From assembly GCA_030431355.1 (NCBI GenBank), contig JAUIJG010000159.1:1-11024 (forward strand): a stretch of 11,024 bases of DNA, written 5' to 3'. The position numbers and the translations under genes were made by a program. Position 1 is the stretch's first letter; every line of letters begins with the position of its first letter. Of the stretch, positions 1 to 6,482 are shown in pieces. The notes under the pieces are model-generated. The model had not been told where the DNA came from. It worked only from the letters and a program-made list of their open reading frames with translations, and did not search any database. The stretch is from a bacterium (GTDB lineage: Bacteria > Cyanobacteriota > Vampirovibrionia > Obscuribacterales > Obscuribacteraceae).

Positions 1-1500
1 CAGCGCGAGGGTGTTGGTGTCGGGCAGAATCTCCTGCAACAGCTCGACGCAAGGCCCGTCGGCGTCGTTGGGAGGTCGATGTCCCAACAACACCAGCGCG
101 CCCCGCCTCCAGCTGGCTCGGGCGATCTCGGCGAGCAGGAACGCCGTCTCGGCAGGGCCCCACTGCACGTCATCGATCCACAGCAGCAGGGTCCGGTCGC
201 CGACGGCATACTGGAGCAACGCGACGATGGCTCGACCCGCCGCGCGGCGCTGCTCGATGGGATCCGGCCCCAGGGTCTCCGCAGCGGCACGGCTGGGCGC
301 GGGCGCGACCCAGCCTGGAATCAGCCGGGCCGCGGCCGCGAGCTCGGCGGGCAGGGCGCCGCTGGACGCCGGGTCCACAACCAGCGGTCTGAGCATGTCG
401 AGCACGCCCTCGAAACCGTTGTACGGCACGGTCTCCCGCTGGAAGCAGCGCCCCCGCAGCACGGCAAGGCCCGGGCGCGGCCCGAGTCGCAACAGCCACT
501 CGGCGACCAGGGCGCTCTTGCCCAGCCCGGAGTCGCCGGTGACCGCGACCAGGCGATTGGCGTCGTCCAGACTGTCGAGGGCTGCGTCCAGCCGGCGGAG
601 CTCGGCCCGGCGACCCACGAATCGGGTGTCGGGGACCCTCGGTGGGGCGCTGTTCTCGCTCCGTCCGACGAGGTGCGGCGCGAGCCACCGCAGGACCTCC
701 TCGCCGGACGGGCGCTGGCGGGGGTTCCTGGAAAGCAGCCTGTCTACCATCGCGACGTCGTCCGCCTGGATGGACGGCGCGTGGCTCGCGAGGCTTGGCG
801 CTCCGGCCATCGTCTTGCGCTGCATCACCGCGATGGCGGACCCCGAGAAGGGCCGCTGGCCTGCGAGCATCTCAAACGCCATGACGCCGAAGCTGTACCA
901 ATCGGACGCGGGGGTGGTCGGCTCGCCGGCGAGTTGCTGCGGGGACGCGTAGTAGGGGGTGCCCGCAGCCCTGAGGCTGGAGTCCGGGTCATCGCTTGTG
1001 CGGCGTGCGAGCCCCGCGTCGAGGACCACCACCCGCCCCTCGGCTGTCGCCAGGACGTTCGAAGGCTTGATGTCCCGGTGGATGATCGTCTGCCGATGCA
1101 GGGAGTGAATGGCCTCCGCGAGGCGAGCCAGGCAGGTCCACACGATCTCCTCGCGGTTCGCGTGGGGCGTATGGGACACGTACTCGTTGAGGTCCGAGCC
1201 ACGCACGAATTCCATCGTGAAGAACGTGTCATGCTCGTCCATGTGGAGCTCGTAGAGTTCGACGAGGCCGGGGTGGTTGAAGTCCTTGAGCGTACGGAAC
1301 TCGCGCCGCAGCTGCTGGCTGGCGCGGCCACCCCGGTTGCGCAGCATCTTGAGGGCCACGACGCGGCGCGGCGATCCCTGCTCGGCCTCGTAGACCGTCC
1401 CCATGCCGCCCCGCCCCAGCAGGGACAGCAGTCTGTAGCCGCCGAACTCGCAGGGGAGCTCCGGGAACTCCGGCGTCCCGGCGCTCTGTTCGGAAATTTC
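1..1500 (-). CDS. Serine/threonine protein kinase with STAND-type ATPase domain, partial at both ends
   Basis: I translated the minus strand from 1500 down to 1. It reads open for 500 codons and gives a bacterial Hanks-type kinase followed by an AAA/STAND ATPase. Visible motifs are the glycine loop GRGGMG (about 1416-1399), catalytic lysine in VALK (about 1350), HRDIKPSN (from 1080), a DAG triplet where DFG is usual (1020-1012), GTPYYASPQQ and ASDWYSFGV. The ATPase follows with Walker A GDSGLGKS (537-514), the family-typical RGRCFQRETVPYNGFEG, and Walker B LLLWIDD (189-169). Proteins of this type in Myxobacteria and Planctomycetes usually continue into TPR repeats, which would lie left of position 1. 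They are thought to act as cytoplasmic signalling hubs; the substrate is unknown. The 5' end is also missing: the frame stays open to a stop at 1587-1585 but has no ATG, GTG or TTG before the glycine loop. GC content is far above that of the rest of the window. Kinase identity is near certain; the true start is not in this sequence. Confidence 0.9.
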
Positions 1501-1510
1501 ATGAGTATGA
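1485..1510. other. Composition and gene-structure breakpoint (chimeric join or recombination junction)
   Basis: GC-rich sequence that encodes kinase on the minus strand changes within a few bases to AT-richer sequence that encodes an unrelated exported protein on the plus strand. No intergenic DNA, promoter or ribosome binding site separates the two. The kinase frame crosses into the AT-rich part without a start codon. An 8-base palindrome, GAAATTTC, sits at 1493-1500 right at the change. The exact breakpoint cannot be fixed from the sequence alone. A misassembly or library chimera is the simplest explanation; a real rearrangement remains possible. Confidence 0.7.
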
Positions 1511-2904
1511 TGTTTGATTTTAAATCCAGGAATATAGATAAAAACAGCCTCTCCTTCTTCAATGTCGGACTCTCGCTTGGCCTTTCAGCTGCTTTGTTGG
1601 CGCCGGTCTCCCCAGTTTTCGCCAGGGGAGAGACCCAGGGAAATCGCTCCCCGGGCAATCGGCAAAATTATTCTGATACCATCACCAGTTCTGTTTCTGC
1701 TACGCGGGGCACACCTGTTATTGCCCTGGGCGAAGTTAGCAGCCGGGCCCCGAAAGACGAGATGGAAGCCGGTGGTGGATCAAAAAGCGATCAAGGAAGC
1801 TCTGAGGAGGTCTCGGTCGATGAACTGGATAGGCCATTTAAGGCTGAATTAGAGACCGAACTGGAGACTGTCAAATTATTGAATACGGCTCGGGCGTCAG
1901 AGAAAACAATTCTGAAAGGGCGGGTTGTTTCCCCAGTCGGACAGAAGCTGATCCCCATTCTGAGCGGAACCATTCAAAATGTCCCTGCCAAGACTGAGAT
2001 AGAGCTTGTGGTGCCTCCCGGGGTCATTCTTGATTCGGAATACAGTCAGAAAGGGGACGAAATCTATCTTCGTATCGGAAAGGATGTAAAAAGCAAAGAT
2101 GGCTCCAAGATTCTTTTGCCCGGAGAGTGGTATATGCGTGGGCTTGTCACCAGGGCGGAGAAGCGCAAACGGCTGGGACGAGATGGTGTTCTCGAAGTGC
2201 AATTCGACAAGTTGGTGAGCCCGGATAGCCAGTATGAGCTGGACATAAATGCCTCTTTCTCCACCAGAGAAAAGAAGCTGAAATCGGTGGCAAAGGTAGT
2301 AGCCATTGATAGCGCCTACGTGGGAGCAGGAACCGGGGCTGGTGCTCTTTTAGCCTGGCAGTGGGGAGGACCGGCTCTGGCAATCTCCACCTATGGTATC
2401 TCCATTGGTGTGGGCGGCGCCATCGGTGGCACAATCGGTCTGTTTGGTGCCCTGAAGAGACATGGTGGAATTCAGTCCATCAGGGAAGGTCATGTTATTA
2501 AACTTGAGACGGAAGAGGGTCTTGCCCTGCCCCAGTTTGATCCCGATGCTCTGCCTTCTGCCGAGAAGAAAGTGCAGTTGGCCGGTCTTGATATTGACGT
2601 GGTGAAATACAAGTTTCATAAAGTGCCATGGAAAGACAAGCACTCTCGCTTTCTGGACCTGGAGCTAACTGTGGATAACAATTCGAACAAGATGTTCCAC
2701 TTCTTCGATCTGGCTGTGGAAAACGATATCCATCAGACATATAGACCTATGCCCGGACCGGGAATGCGTCTCGGAAAGGTCGCTCCCGGTAAGAGTGGGG
2801 ACGGAAAAATCCGATTTCTAGTGGGTTCCCCAAAAAGAAAGTACACACTTTTGTTCTTCAGCAGACGCAATAATAATGAGCTTAGAAGCGTCTCCATAAA
2901 TTAA
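1501..2904 (+). CDS. Exported protein of unknown function with glycine-rich membrane segment
   Basis: A 467-residue reading is obtained from the ATG at 1501; ATGs at 1507 and 1510 are also possible. The frame is open upstream to position 79, but that part is only the antisense of the kinase. An N-terminal signal peptide ends near SPVFA/RGE (residue 41). Residues 42-110 are low-complexity and acidic. Residues 135-270 are strand-rich, with a segment around SKILLPGEWYMRG, and loosely recall the beta-domain pattern of VirB10/TrbI-like proteins; this is a weak resemblance only. Residues 272-320 form a glycine-rich hydrophobic stretch (AYVGAGTGAG, GVGGAIGGTIG), possibly one or two membrane passes or a glycine zipper. 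Residues 362-467 look like a C-terminal beta domain (FLDLELTVDNNSNKMF). A strong terminator follows directly, so it is the last gene of its transcript. Its promoter is absent because the join lies at its start; the native start could be further upstream and lost. I do not recognise the family. Confidence 0.75.
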   Translation: MSMMFDFKSRNIDKNSLSFFNVGLSLGLSAALLAPVSPVFARGETQGNRSPGNRQNYSDTITSSVSATRGTPVIALGEVSSRAPKDEMEAGGGSKSDQGSSEEVSVDELDRPFKAELETELETVKLLNTARASEKTILKGRVVSPVGQKLIPILSGTIQNVPAKTEIELVVPPGVILDSEYSQKGDEIYLRIGKDVKSKDGSKILLPGEWYMRGLVTRAEKRKRLGRDGVLEVQFDKLVSPDSQYELDINASFSTREKKLKSVAKVVAIDSAYVGAGTGAGALLAWQWGGPALAISTYGISIGVGGAIGGTIGLFGALKRHGGIQSIREGHVIKLETEEGLALPQFDPDALPSAEKKVQLAGLDIDVVKYKFHKVPWKDKHSRFLDLELTVDNNSNKMFHFFDLAVENDIHQTYRPMPGPGMRLGKVAPGKSGDGKIRFLVGSPKRKYTLLFFSRRNNNELRSVSIN

Positions 2905-2927
2905 AAATGGGATTATTCCCATTTTTT
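2903..2927 (+). terminator. Intrinsic terminator after the exported protein gene
   Basis: A perfect 10-base-pair stem (AAAAATGGGA with TCCCATTTTT) and a TTAT loop are followed by a run of six T. It overlaps the stop codon of the upstream gene. The A-rich left arm means it could also act on the minus strand. The rest of the gap, 2928-3169, shows no gene and no promoter I can name with confidence. Confidence 0.88.
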
Positions 2928-3169
2928 CTTATCAGGTACTAGCATTAATTCCTAAATAAAGCTAATATAAGGCAGTCGAATTAGATGAATTCCGACTTAC
3001 GAAGACCGAAAGTGCTTAAAAGGCTTGACCGCCAGAATTATATGCAAGCCCTCACCGGATGGGGATCTCGGACAATTTAGTTGCAACAGGCCCCGGTTCG
3101 TAGTTTCTACCAAAACTAAGAAAAACTAACAAGATTGCAATTGAGGGCAATTGGCAAAGGGGGTATTGA

Positions 3170-3859
3170 ATGAAAGCCCATTTTACGCAGATGTGGCAAT
3201 CAATTCACGGACAGTCCAGACATCGTCAGACTGAAAGTCAGCTCAGGAAGATCCAGAACCAGAACGCTCAACTGGAGCGAGCCGTCAAGGAAAAAGAGAG
3301 GGAGATTGATCGTCTCCGCCATCAGCTGGCTAACTGTGAAGCCAGGCTTCAAGAGATGATGGGAACTGATGTTCTTACCGGGTTGCCCAATCGCCACGTA
3401 TTCAAGGAACATCTCACCCATTCACTTAAACGTGCTTTGAGGCTGGGTTATTCCCTTTCTCTTATGATCGTCGATATAGATCATCTGAGAGACATCAACC
3501 TCAAATACGGCCACGAAGTGGGAGACCAGGTTCTGGTTGAGGTAGGCAAGATTCTGATGAAATCCGTCAGAGAGATAGATATGCCTGCTCGCTGGGGTGG
3601 AGAAGAACTGGTGGCAGTGTTGCACGAGACCGACGCAGAAGGTGCCAAAGTGGTGGCAGAGAGAGTGCGTAGAAAAGTTTCGATGCTGGAGATCAAAGAT
3701 CCTAAATCAGGAAAACCGATCAAGGTAACTGCTACTCTTGCAGTATCAAATTATCCGATGCACGGAAATGAGCCCCAGGACCTTCTGGAATGCGCCTCCG
3801 ATGCACTTCTTGTCGCAAAAGAAAAGGGCTGTAATAAAGTTCTGGTAGCCCAGAAGTAG
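3170..3859 (+). CDS. GGDEF-domain protein with N-terminal coiled coil (putative diguanylate cyclase, altered active site)
   Basis: The protein has 229 residues and starts at an ATG preceded by AAAGGGGG about six bases upstream, a strong ribosome binding site. Residues 16-63 are a charged heptad-like coiled coil, probably for dimerisation. The GGDEF domain begins at DVLTGLPNR (67-75). GGDEF enzymes make cyclic di-GMP from two GTP. Retained features by eye, using PleD as guide, are the metal aspartates in DID (102-104), the guanine-contacting N110, D119 in GHEVGD, both glutamates of the signature, and the inhibitory-site motif RxxD (REID, 134-137) at the right distance. Changed features are GGEEL instead of GGEEF (143-147), LR in place of FK (106-107), NL in place of ND, and GCN in place of GRN (220-222), which loses a phosphate-binding arginine. 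There is no sensor or membrane segment, so it is cytosolic. Activity may be reduced, or the protein may act as a c-di-GMP receptor. Confidence 0.9.
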   Translation: MKAHFTQMWQSIHGQSRHRQTESQLRKIQNQNAQLERAVKEKEREIDRLRHQLANCEARLQEMMGTDVLTGLPNRHVFKEHLTHSLKRALRLGYSLSLMIVDIDHLRDINLKYGHEVGDQVLVEVGKILMKSVREIDMPARWGGEELVAVLHETDAEGAKVVAERVRRKVSMLEIKDPKSGKPIKVTATLAVSNYPMHGNEPQDLLECASDALLVAKEKGCNKVLVAQK

Positions 3860-3913
3860 TATCACAGACCCTGATTCAACTTTTCCCTTGTAATTGAATA
3901 TGGTGGCGTTTGC

Positions 3914-4369
3914 CTATTTTACTTCCAGCAGTTCAACCTGGAAACGTAGAGTGGAATTTTTCGGAATGGGACCGACTCTCCGGTTGCCGTAGCCCAATTC
4001 CGGCGGAATAAGCAATTCTCTTTTGCCGCCGACTTTCATTGATGTTACTCCCAGATCCCAGCCTTTTATGACTTGACCGGCACCCACCAGGAAATTGAAT
4101 GGTACTTTTCTGTCCACCGAGCTATCAAACTTTTTGCCGTTAGGATAGAGCCAGCCGGTGTAATGAACTTGAACTCGACTGCCCCGGGCAGCGGCTTTTC
4201 CACTTCCTACTTTAATGTCTTTATACTGGAGACCGCTGGGGGTAATCACTGTTCCTGGTCCCAGAGCTTCCTTGTTTTTCTTGGTAACAAATTTTTGGGC
4301 GCTTGCCATATCCTGTGTGCAAAAGAAGGTAAATCCTAGCGCCAGCGCGGTCATTGCAATTTTTCGCAT
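3914..4369 (-). CDS. FKBP-type peptidyl-prolyl cis-trans isomerase, exported
   Basis: The protein has 151 residues. A signal peptide ends at MASA/QK (about residue 24), with no lipobox at the cleavage site. A single FKBP domain spans residues 40-151. Residues that line the FK506/proline pocket in FKBP12 are recognisable: HYTGW (Y70), KFDSS (F81, D82), GQVIKGW (V100, I101, W104), LGYG (Y127) and F143 in LRFQVELLEVK. It should catalyse proline isomerisation during folding of exported proteins outside the cytoplasmic membrane. The start at 4369 has a good GAGGGA site five bases upstream and a clear promoter. Length is normal for a minimal single-domain exported FKBP; it lacks the N-terminal dimerisation region of FkpA or Mip. 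The gene is convergent with the GGDEF gene, leaving a 54-base gap without a convincing terminator. Confidence 0.96.
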   Translation of the reverse strand: MRKIAMTALALGFTFFCTQDMASAQKFVTKKNKEALGPGTVITPSGLQYKDIKVGSGKAAARGSRVQVHYTGWLYPNGKKFDSSVDRKVPFNFLVGAGQVIKGWDLGVTSMKVGGKRELLIPPELGYGNRRVGPIPKNSTLRFQVELLEVK

Positions 4370-4397
4370 CTCTGTCCCTCATCTCTTCCAGAGGCCC

Positions 4398-4426
4398 ATT
4401 ATATAAGCCGGTGAGAAAGGTTGCAG
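4398..4426 (-). promoter_or_regulatory. Sigma-70-type promoter for the FKBP gene
   Basis: Read on the minus strand, a perfect TATAAT -10 box lies at 4403-4398. A partial -35 box CTGCAA lies at 4426-4421 with a 17-base spacer. The distance to the ATG at 4369 gives a 5' leader of roughly 20-25 bases that contains the GAGGGA ribosome site. Confidence 0.65.
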
Positions 4427-4460
4427 AAATTCCCCGAGTTATGCGAAGGTTCCTGCTCTG

Positions 4461-4473
4461 ATCTGTCACAGAT
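4461..4473. promoter_or_regulatory. Perfect inverted repeat, possible operator
   Basis: ATCTGT-C-ACAGAT is a 13-base perfect dyad in the 200-base spacer between the divergent FKBP and response-regulator genes. It lies about 35 bases upstream of the FKBP -35 box and about 100 bases upstream of the regulator start. NarL/FixJ-type regulators bind short dyads, so autoregulation is possible, but that is inference from position only. Confidence 0.35.
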
Positions 4474-4500
4474 AACTGTTTCTTTCTGATTCTTCCCTTC

Positions 4501-4510
4501 TATCATGATA
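4501..4510. promoter_or_regulatory. Palindrome TATCATGATA upstream of the response regulator
   Basis: This perfect 10-base palindrome lies 59 bases upstream of the response-regulator ATG. Its left half, TATCAT, could also serve as a -10 element, although I see no good -35 at 16-18 bases. It is either part of the regulator's promoter or an operator next to it. Confidence 0.3.
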
Positions 4511-4569
4511 AATTGTGTTTGTTCAGGAGCAAATTGGATATTCCAGGTATTTAGAGAGAAGGCTTTCCG

Positions 4570-5160
4570 ATGATTCGATTGATGGTTGTGGACGATCACC
4601 TGCCCACCCGAGAAAAAATCGTAAAAGAGCTGACTTCAGGCGATCTCATAGACGTTATTTCCGAAGCAGGAACCAGTGATGAAGCCTGGCAGAGCGCCAA
4701 AGAGCTTCTGCCCGATATTGTTTTGCTTGATCTGCACTTGCCCGGTTTTTTAACCACCGAGGACCTGCTTGAAAGGCTAAATACTCTCACCAATGTAAAA
4801 GTGGTTCTCTTCGCCAGCAAAGCAAAGGCTGCCGATGTTCAGGATTGGCTCGACGCCGGAGCCCAGGGATATGTGCTTAAAAGCGATCAATCGGCTCTGA
4901 TTCGCATGGCTATTTTGATGGTCTCCAGGGGCTCCCACGGAGTGATCTCACCCTCGTTGCCCAGGCATCTAACGAGGCTGACACCGGACGAAAGAATGAT
5001 TCTTCGCCACCTGACAAAGAGAGGCAAATTGCCCAAAGCCGCTGAAAGGATAGGCGTCTCGGAAGAGTCACTTACAGAAACAGCCAATCATTTGGCGGCT
5101 AAATTAGAATTAGATTCCATCGACAAGCTCATTAAGTGGGCAAAGAAACACGGATTCTAG
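4570..5160 (+). CDS. NarL/LuxR-type two-component response regulator
   Basis: The protein has 196 residues. Residues 1-120 are a receiver domain with acidic pair D8/D9, phospho-acceptor D54 (IVLLDLHLPG) and the conserved lysine K104 (GYVLK). Residues 133-196 are a LuxR-type helix-turn-helix starting LTPDE, with scanning region KAAERIGVSEESL and a KLELDS segment before the last helix. The LuxR motif is diverged: ESLTETANHLAAKL stands where TVxxHxxxIxxKL is usual. By eye alignment to NarL, the switch Ser/Thr after beta-4 is alanine (A82), with a serine one position later. The ATG at 4570 has an AGAAGG site seven bases upstream. No histidine kinase is adjacent, so it is an orphan here. It should be a DNA-binding transcription regulator; targets are unknown, though its own divergent spacer is an obvious candidate. 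Confidence 0.9.
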   Translation: MIRLMVVDDHLPTREKIVKELTSGDLIDVISEAGTSDEAWQSAKELLPDIVLLDLHLPGFLTTEDLLERLNTLTNVKVVLFASKAKAADVQDWLDAGAQGYVLKSDQSALIRMAILMVSRGSHGVISPSLPRHLTRLTPDERMILRHLTKRGKLPKAAERIGVSEESLTETANHLAAKLELDSIDKLIKWAKKHGF

Positions 5161-5194
5161 GTTGCCCGATTCTTTTGGGTCGGTCCGGATGTTT

Positions 5195-5215
5195 AACTCC
5201 GTTACCTCCGGAGTT
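5195..5215. terminator. Hairpin between convergent genes, possible bidirectional terminator
   Basis: A 7-base-pair perfect stem (AACTCCG with CGGAGTT) has a 7-base loop and lies between the stop of the response regulator (5160) and the stop of the membrane-protein gene (5222). Neither side has a clear T run, so it could be a weak or Rho-assisted terminator or just a stabilising end hairpin. Confidence 0.4.
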
Positions 5216-5221
5216 CACTAC

Positions 5222-5998
5222 TTATTTGACTTGTAAGAGATCCAGAAGCACAAGACCCATCCAGAGAGCCCCAAGGATGATAACAAGGGTCTCCTTGAAG
5301 GAGAACGCCGTGCGCAGGGCTTTTAGTTGCTGGGTCTCTTTTTCTGTCTTTTCCCAGTATTGGTTGAGCCAGTTCTGGGCTAAACCGATTGGAACGACTA
5401 CCAGTAGATAGAGCAAGTAGGCTGCACCGTTTGCTCCGGAGAGATTGAGGCAGAAAGGAACAGCCAGCCCCAGGGCGAAGCCTGCTTGAATCGGATTGGT
5501 GCCGGCCCAGCTATCACTGTCAGGGATTAGAGAGGCGATATCTTTAAACAGGTTGGCAAAGAGAAAAACCATCAGGATCGGCCAGCCGTATTTAAGCGCC
5601 GTATCCGCCACAGGGTTCAGCGGAGTATAAAGCAGGGGCGAGAGGAAAAGAGGCAAGAAAAACGCCATTGATCTGAGCCAGGGTCGGACATTGGCATAGC
5701 CCTCCAGGACACGTTTCTCCTCTTCGGAGGCTTCCGGGCAAGTTTCCGTGGAAAGGCTTTCGTTATCCGGATTCGGAGAAACGATGATAAGGGCCCTGTG
5801 CTTTAAATCTCTCCAGGTCTTGTAAAACCAGTAAATAAGATAGAGTCCGAAGCTGAATATGCCAAGAACAGCCACATGCCAGACCGGTTGGCGCAGAGAA
5901 TCCGGGGTCTGCCGGTTCTGCTCAGCACCGTGGGTTTGCCTGTTTGGCTCAACCTCATGGCCCTGTTCTTTTGGCTTTTTATCTGCTCTGGTTGTCAT
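5222..5998 (-). CDS. Multi-pass membrane protein with DUF4234-like N-terminal segment
   Basis: The protein has 258 residues from the ATG at 5998, which I prefer because AAGG lies four bases upstream. An in-frame ATG at 6031 has no such site and would add 11 residues. Residues 1-37 are hydrophilic and Gln/Asn/Glu-rich, so probably cytoplasmic and disordered. Residues 38-66 (VAVLGIFSFGLYLIYWFYKTWRD in part) match the short hydrophobic segment with a YWFYK-type core seen in DUF4234 proteins. An acidic linker follows (about 75-100). Further hydrophobic segments lie near 107-125, 138-155, 170-186, 192-207 and 236-254. There are no catalytic or transport motifs I recognise. It is convergent with the response regulator and divergent from ssb, so it is probably monocistronic. 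Function is unknown. Confidence 0.82.
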   Translation of the reverse strand: MTTRADKKPKEQGHEVEPNRQTHGAEQNRQTPDSLRQPVWHVAVLGIFSFGLYLIYWFYKTWRDLKHRALIIVSPNPDNESLSTETCPEASEEEKRVLEGYANVRPWLRSMAFFLPLFLSPLLYTPLNPVADTALKYGWPILMVFLFANLFKDIASLIPDSDSWAGTNPIQAGFALGLAVPFCLNLSGANGAAYLLYLLVVVPIGLAQNWLNQYWEKTEKETQQLKALRTAFSFKETLVIILGALWMGLVLLDLLQVK

Positions 5999-6044
5999 TG
6001 GACCTTGATTACCCGGGATTGTAATTCTCACATGTTTCGTTTAA

Positions 6045-6064
6045 TTGATCGCTTTAATGATCAA
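6045..6064. repeat. Inverted repeat TTGATC-N8-GATCAA in the divergent spacer upstream of ssb
   Basis: A perfect 6-base dyad with an 8-base spacer lies between the membrane-protein gene and ssb. It lies about 70 bases upstream of the ssb ATG and just upstream of the likely ssb promoter, a position that would suit an operator. A chance dyad in AT-rich DNA is equally plausible. Confidence 0.35.
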
Positions 6065-6090
6065 AGTCTTCAGTAATCCGGTAACCTTTT

Positions 6091-6096
6091 TATACT
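6091..6096 (+). promoter_or_regulatory. Possible -10 box (TATACT) for the ssb-symporter transcript
   Basis: TATACT matches the -10 consensus in five of six positions and lies about 40 bases before the ssb start. The -35 region 17-18 bases upstream (TCTTCA or CTTCAG) is a poor match, so the assignment is tentative. Confidence 0.35.
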
Positions 6097-6136
6097 TACT
6101 TACACAATAAAGTTGTCAACTGGAGTCGGTGTATAA

Positions 6137-6478
6137 ATGGTTAATTCAGTGGTTATAGTTGGGCGGTCCGGAAGAGATCCGGAAATGCGTTATTTTGAGT
6201 CAGGCAGAGTGAAAACAACATTCAGCCTGGCAGTGAACAGACCGACCAAGGATAAAGAGACCGATTGGTTCGATATCGAAATCTGGGGCAGACAGGCTGA
6301 AATCGCCGGAGAATATGTTCGCAAAGGTAGTCTGATCGGTATCGAAGGACGTCTCGACTTCAACAAGTGGACCGATGATCAGGGCACCAAGCATGTACGC
6401 CCTTATATAAACGCTACGAATTTGCGTCTTTTGGGCAGCAAGAGAGATTCCGGCGGAGATATGTCCTCTTACAACTAA
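6137..6478 (+). CDS. ssb: Single-stranded DNA-binding protein (short, cyanobacterial-type)
   Basis: The protein has 113 residues and is almost entirely one OB-fold. Recognisable stretches are VVIVGRSGRDPEMRYFESG, the beta-strand with aromatic residues DWFDIEIWGRQAEI, EYVRKGSLIGIEGRL, and a final strand near residue 100 (LRLLGSKRD). It binds single-stranded DNA during replication, repair and recombination, normally as a tetramer. These strings are closest in my memory to the short cyanobacterial Ssb. It ends GGDMSSYN, so the acidic C-terminal tip (DDDIPF-type) that recruits partner proteins is absent and the usual long linker is missing. This may be a second, specialised SSB rather than the replicative one. 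A GGAG site lies 11 bases before the ATG, somewhat far. The symporter gene starts four bases after the stop, so the two are probably co-transcribed. Confidence 0.95.
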   Translation: MVNSVVIVGRSGRDPEMRYFESGRVKTTFSLAVNRPTKDKETDWFDIEIWGRQAEIAGEYVRKGSLIGIEGRLDFNKWTDDQGTKHVRPYINATNLRLLGSKRDSGGDMSSYN

Positions 6479-6482
6479 ATAG

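Noticed and set aside
79..1500. Long plus-strand open frame continuous with the exported protein, suggesting a 941-residue fusion
   Set aside because: The upstream part is the antisense of the kinase, is Arg/Pro/Gly-rich from high GC content, and shows no motif. The signal peptide begins just after 1501.
825..1658. Minus-strand frame with an ATG inside and upstream of the kinase region
   Set aside because: It is the shifted reading of the kinase and is Ser/Arg/Ala-rich. It crosses the composition change and has no ribosome site. A single-base error linking its internal ATG (1502-1500) to the kinase frame is possible but not supported.
3860..3913. GGC-GTTT-GCC near 3905 as a terminator between the GGDEF and FKBP genes
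   Set aside because: The stem is only three to four base pairs with a poor T run, too weak to call.
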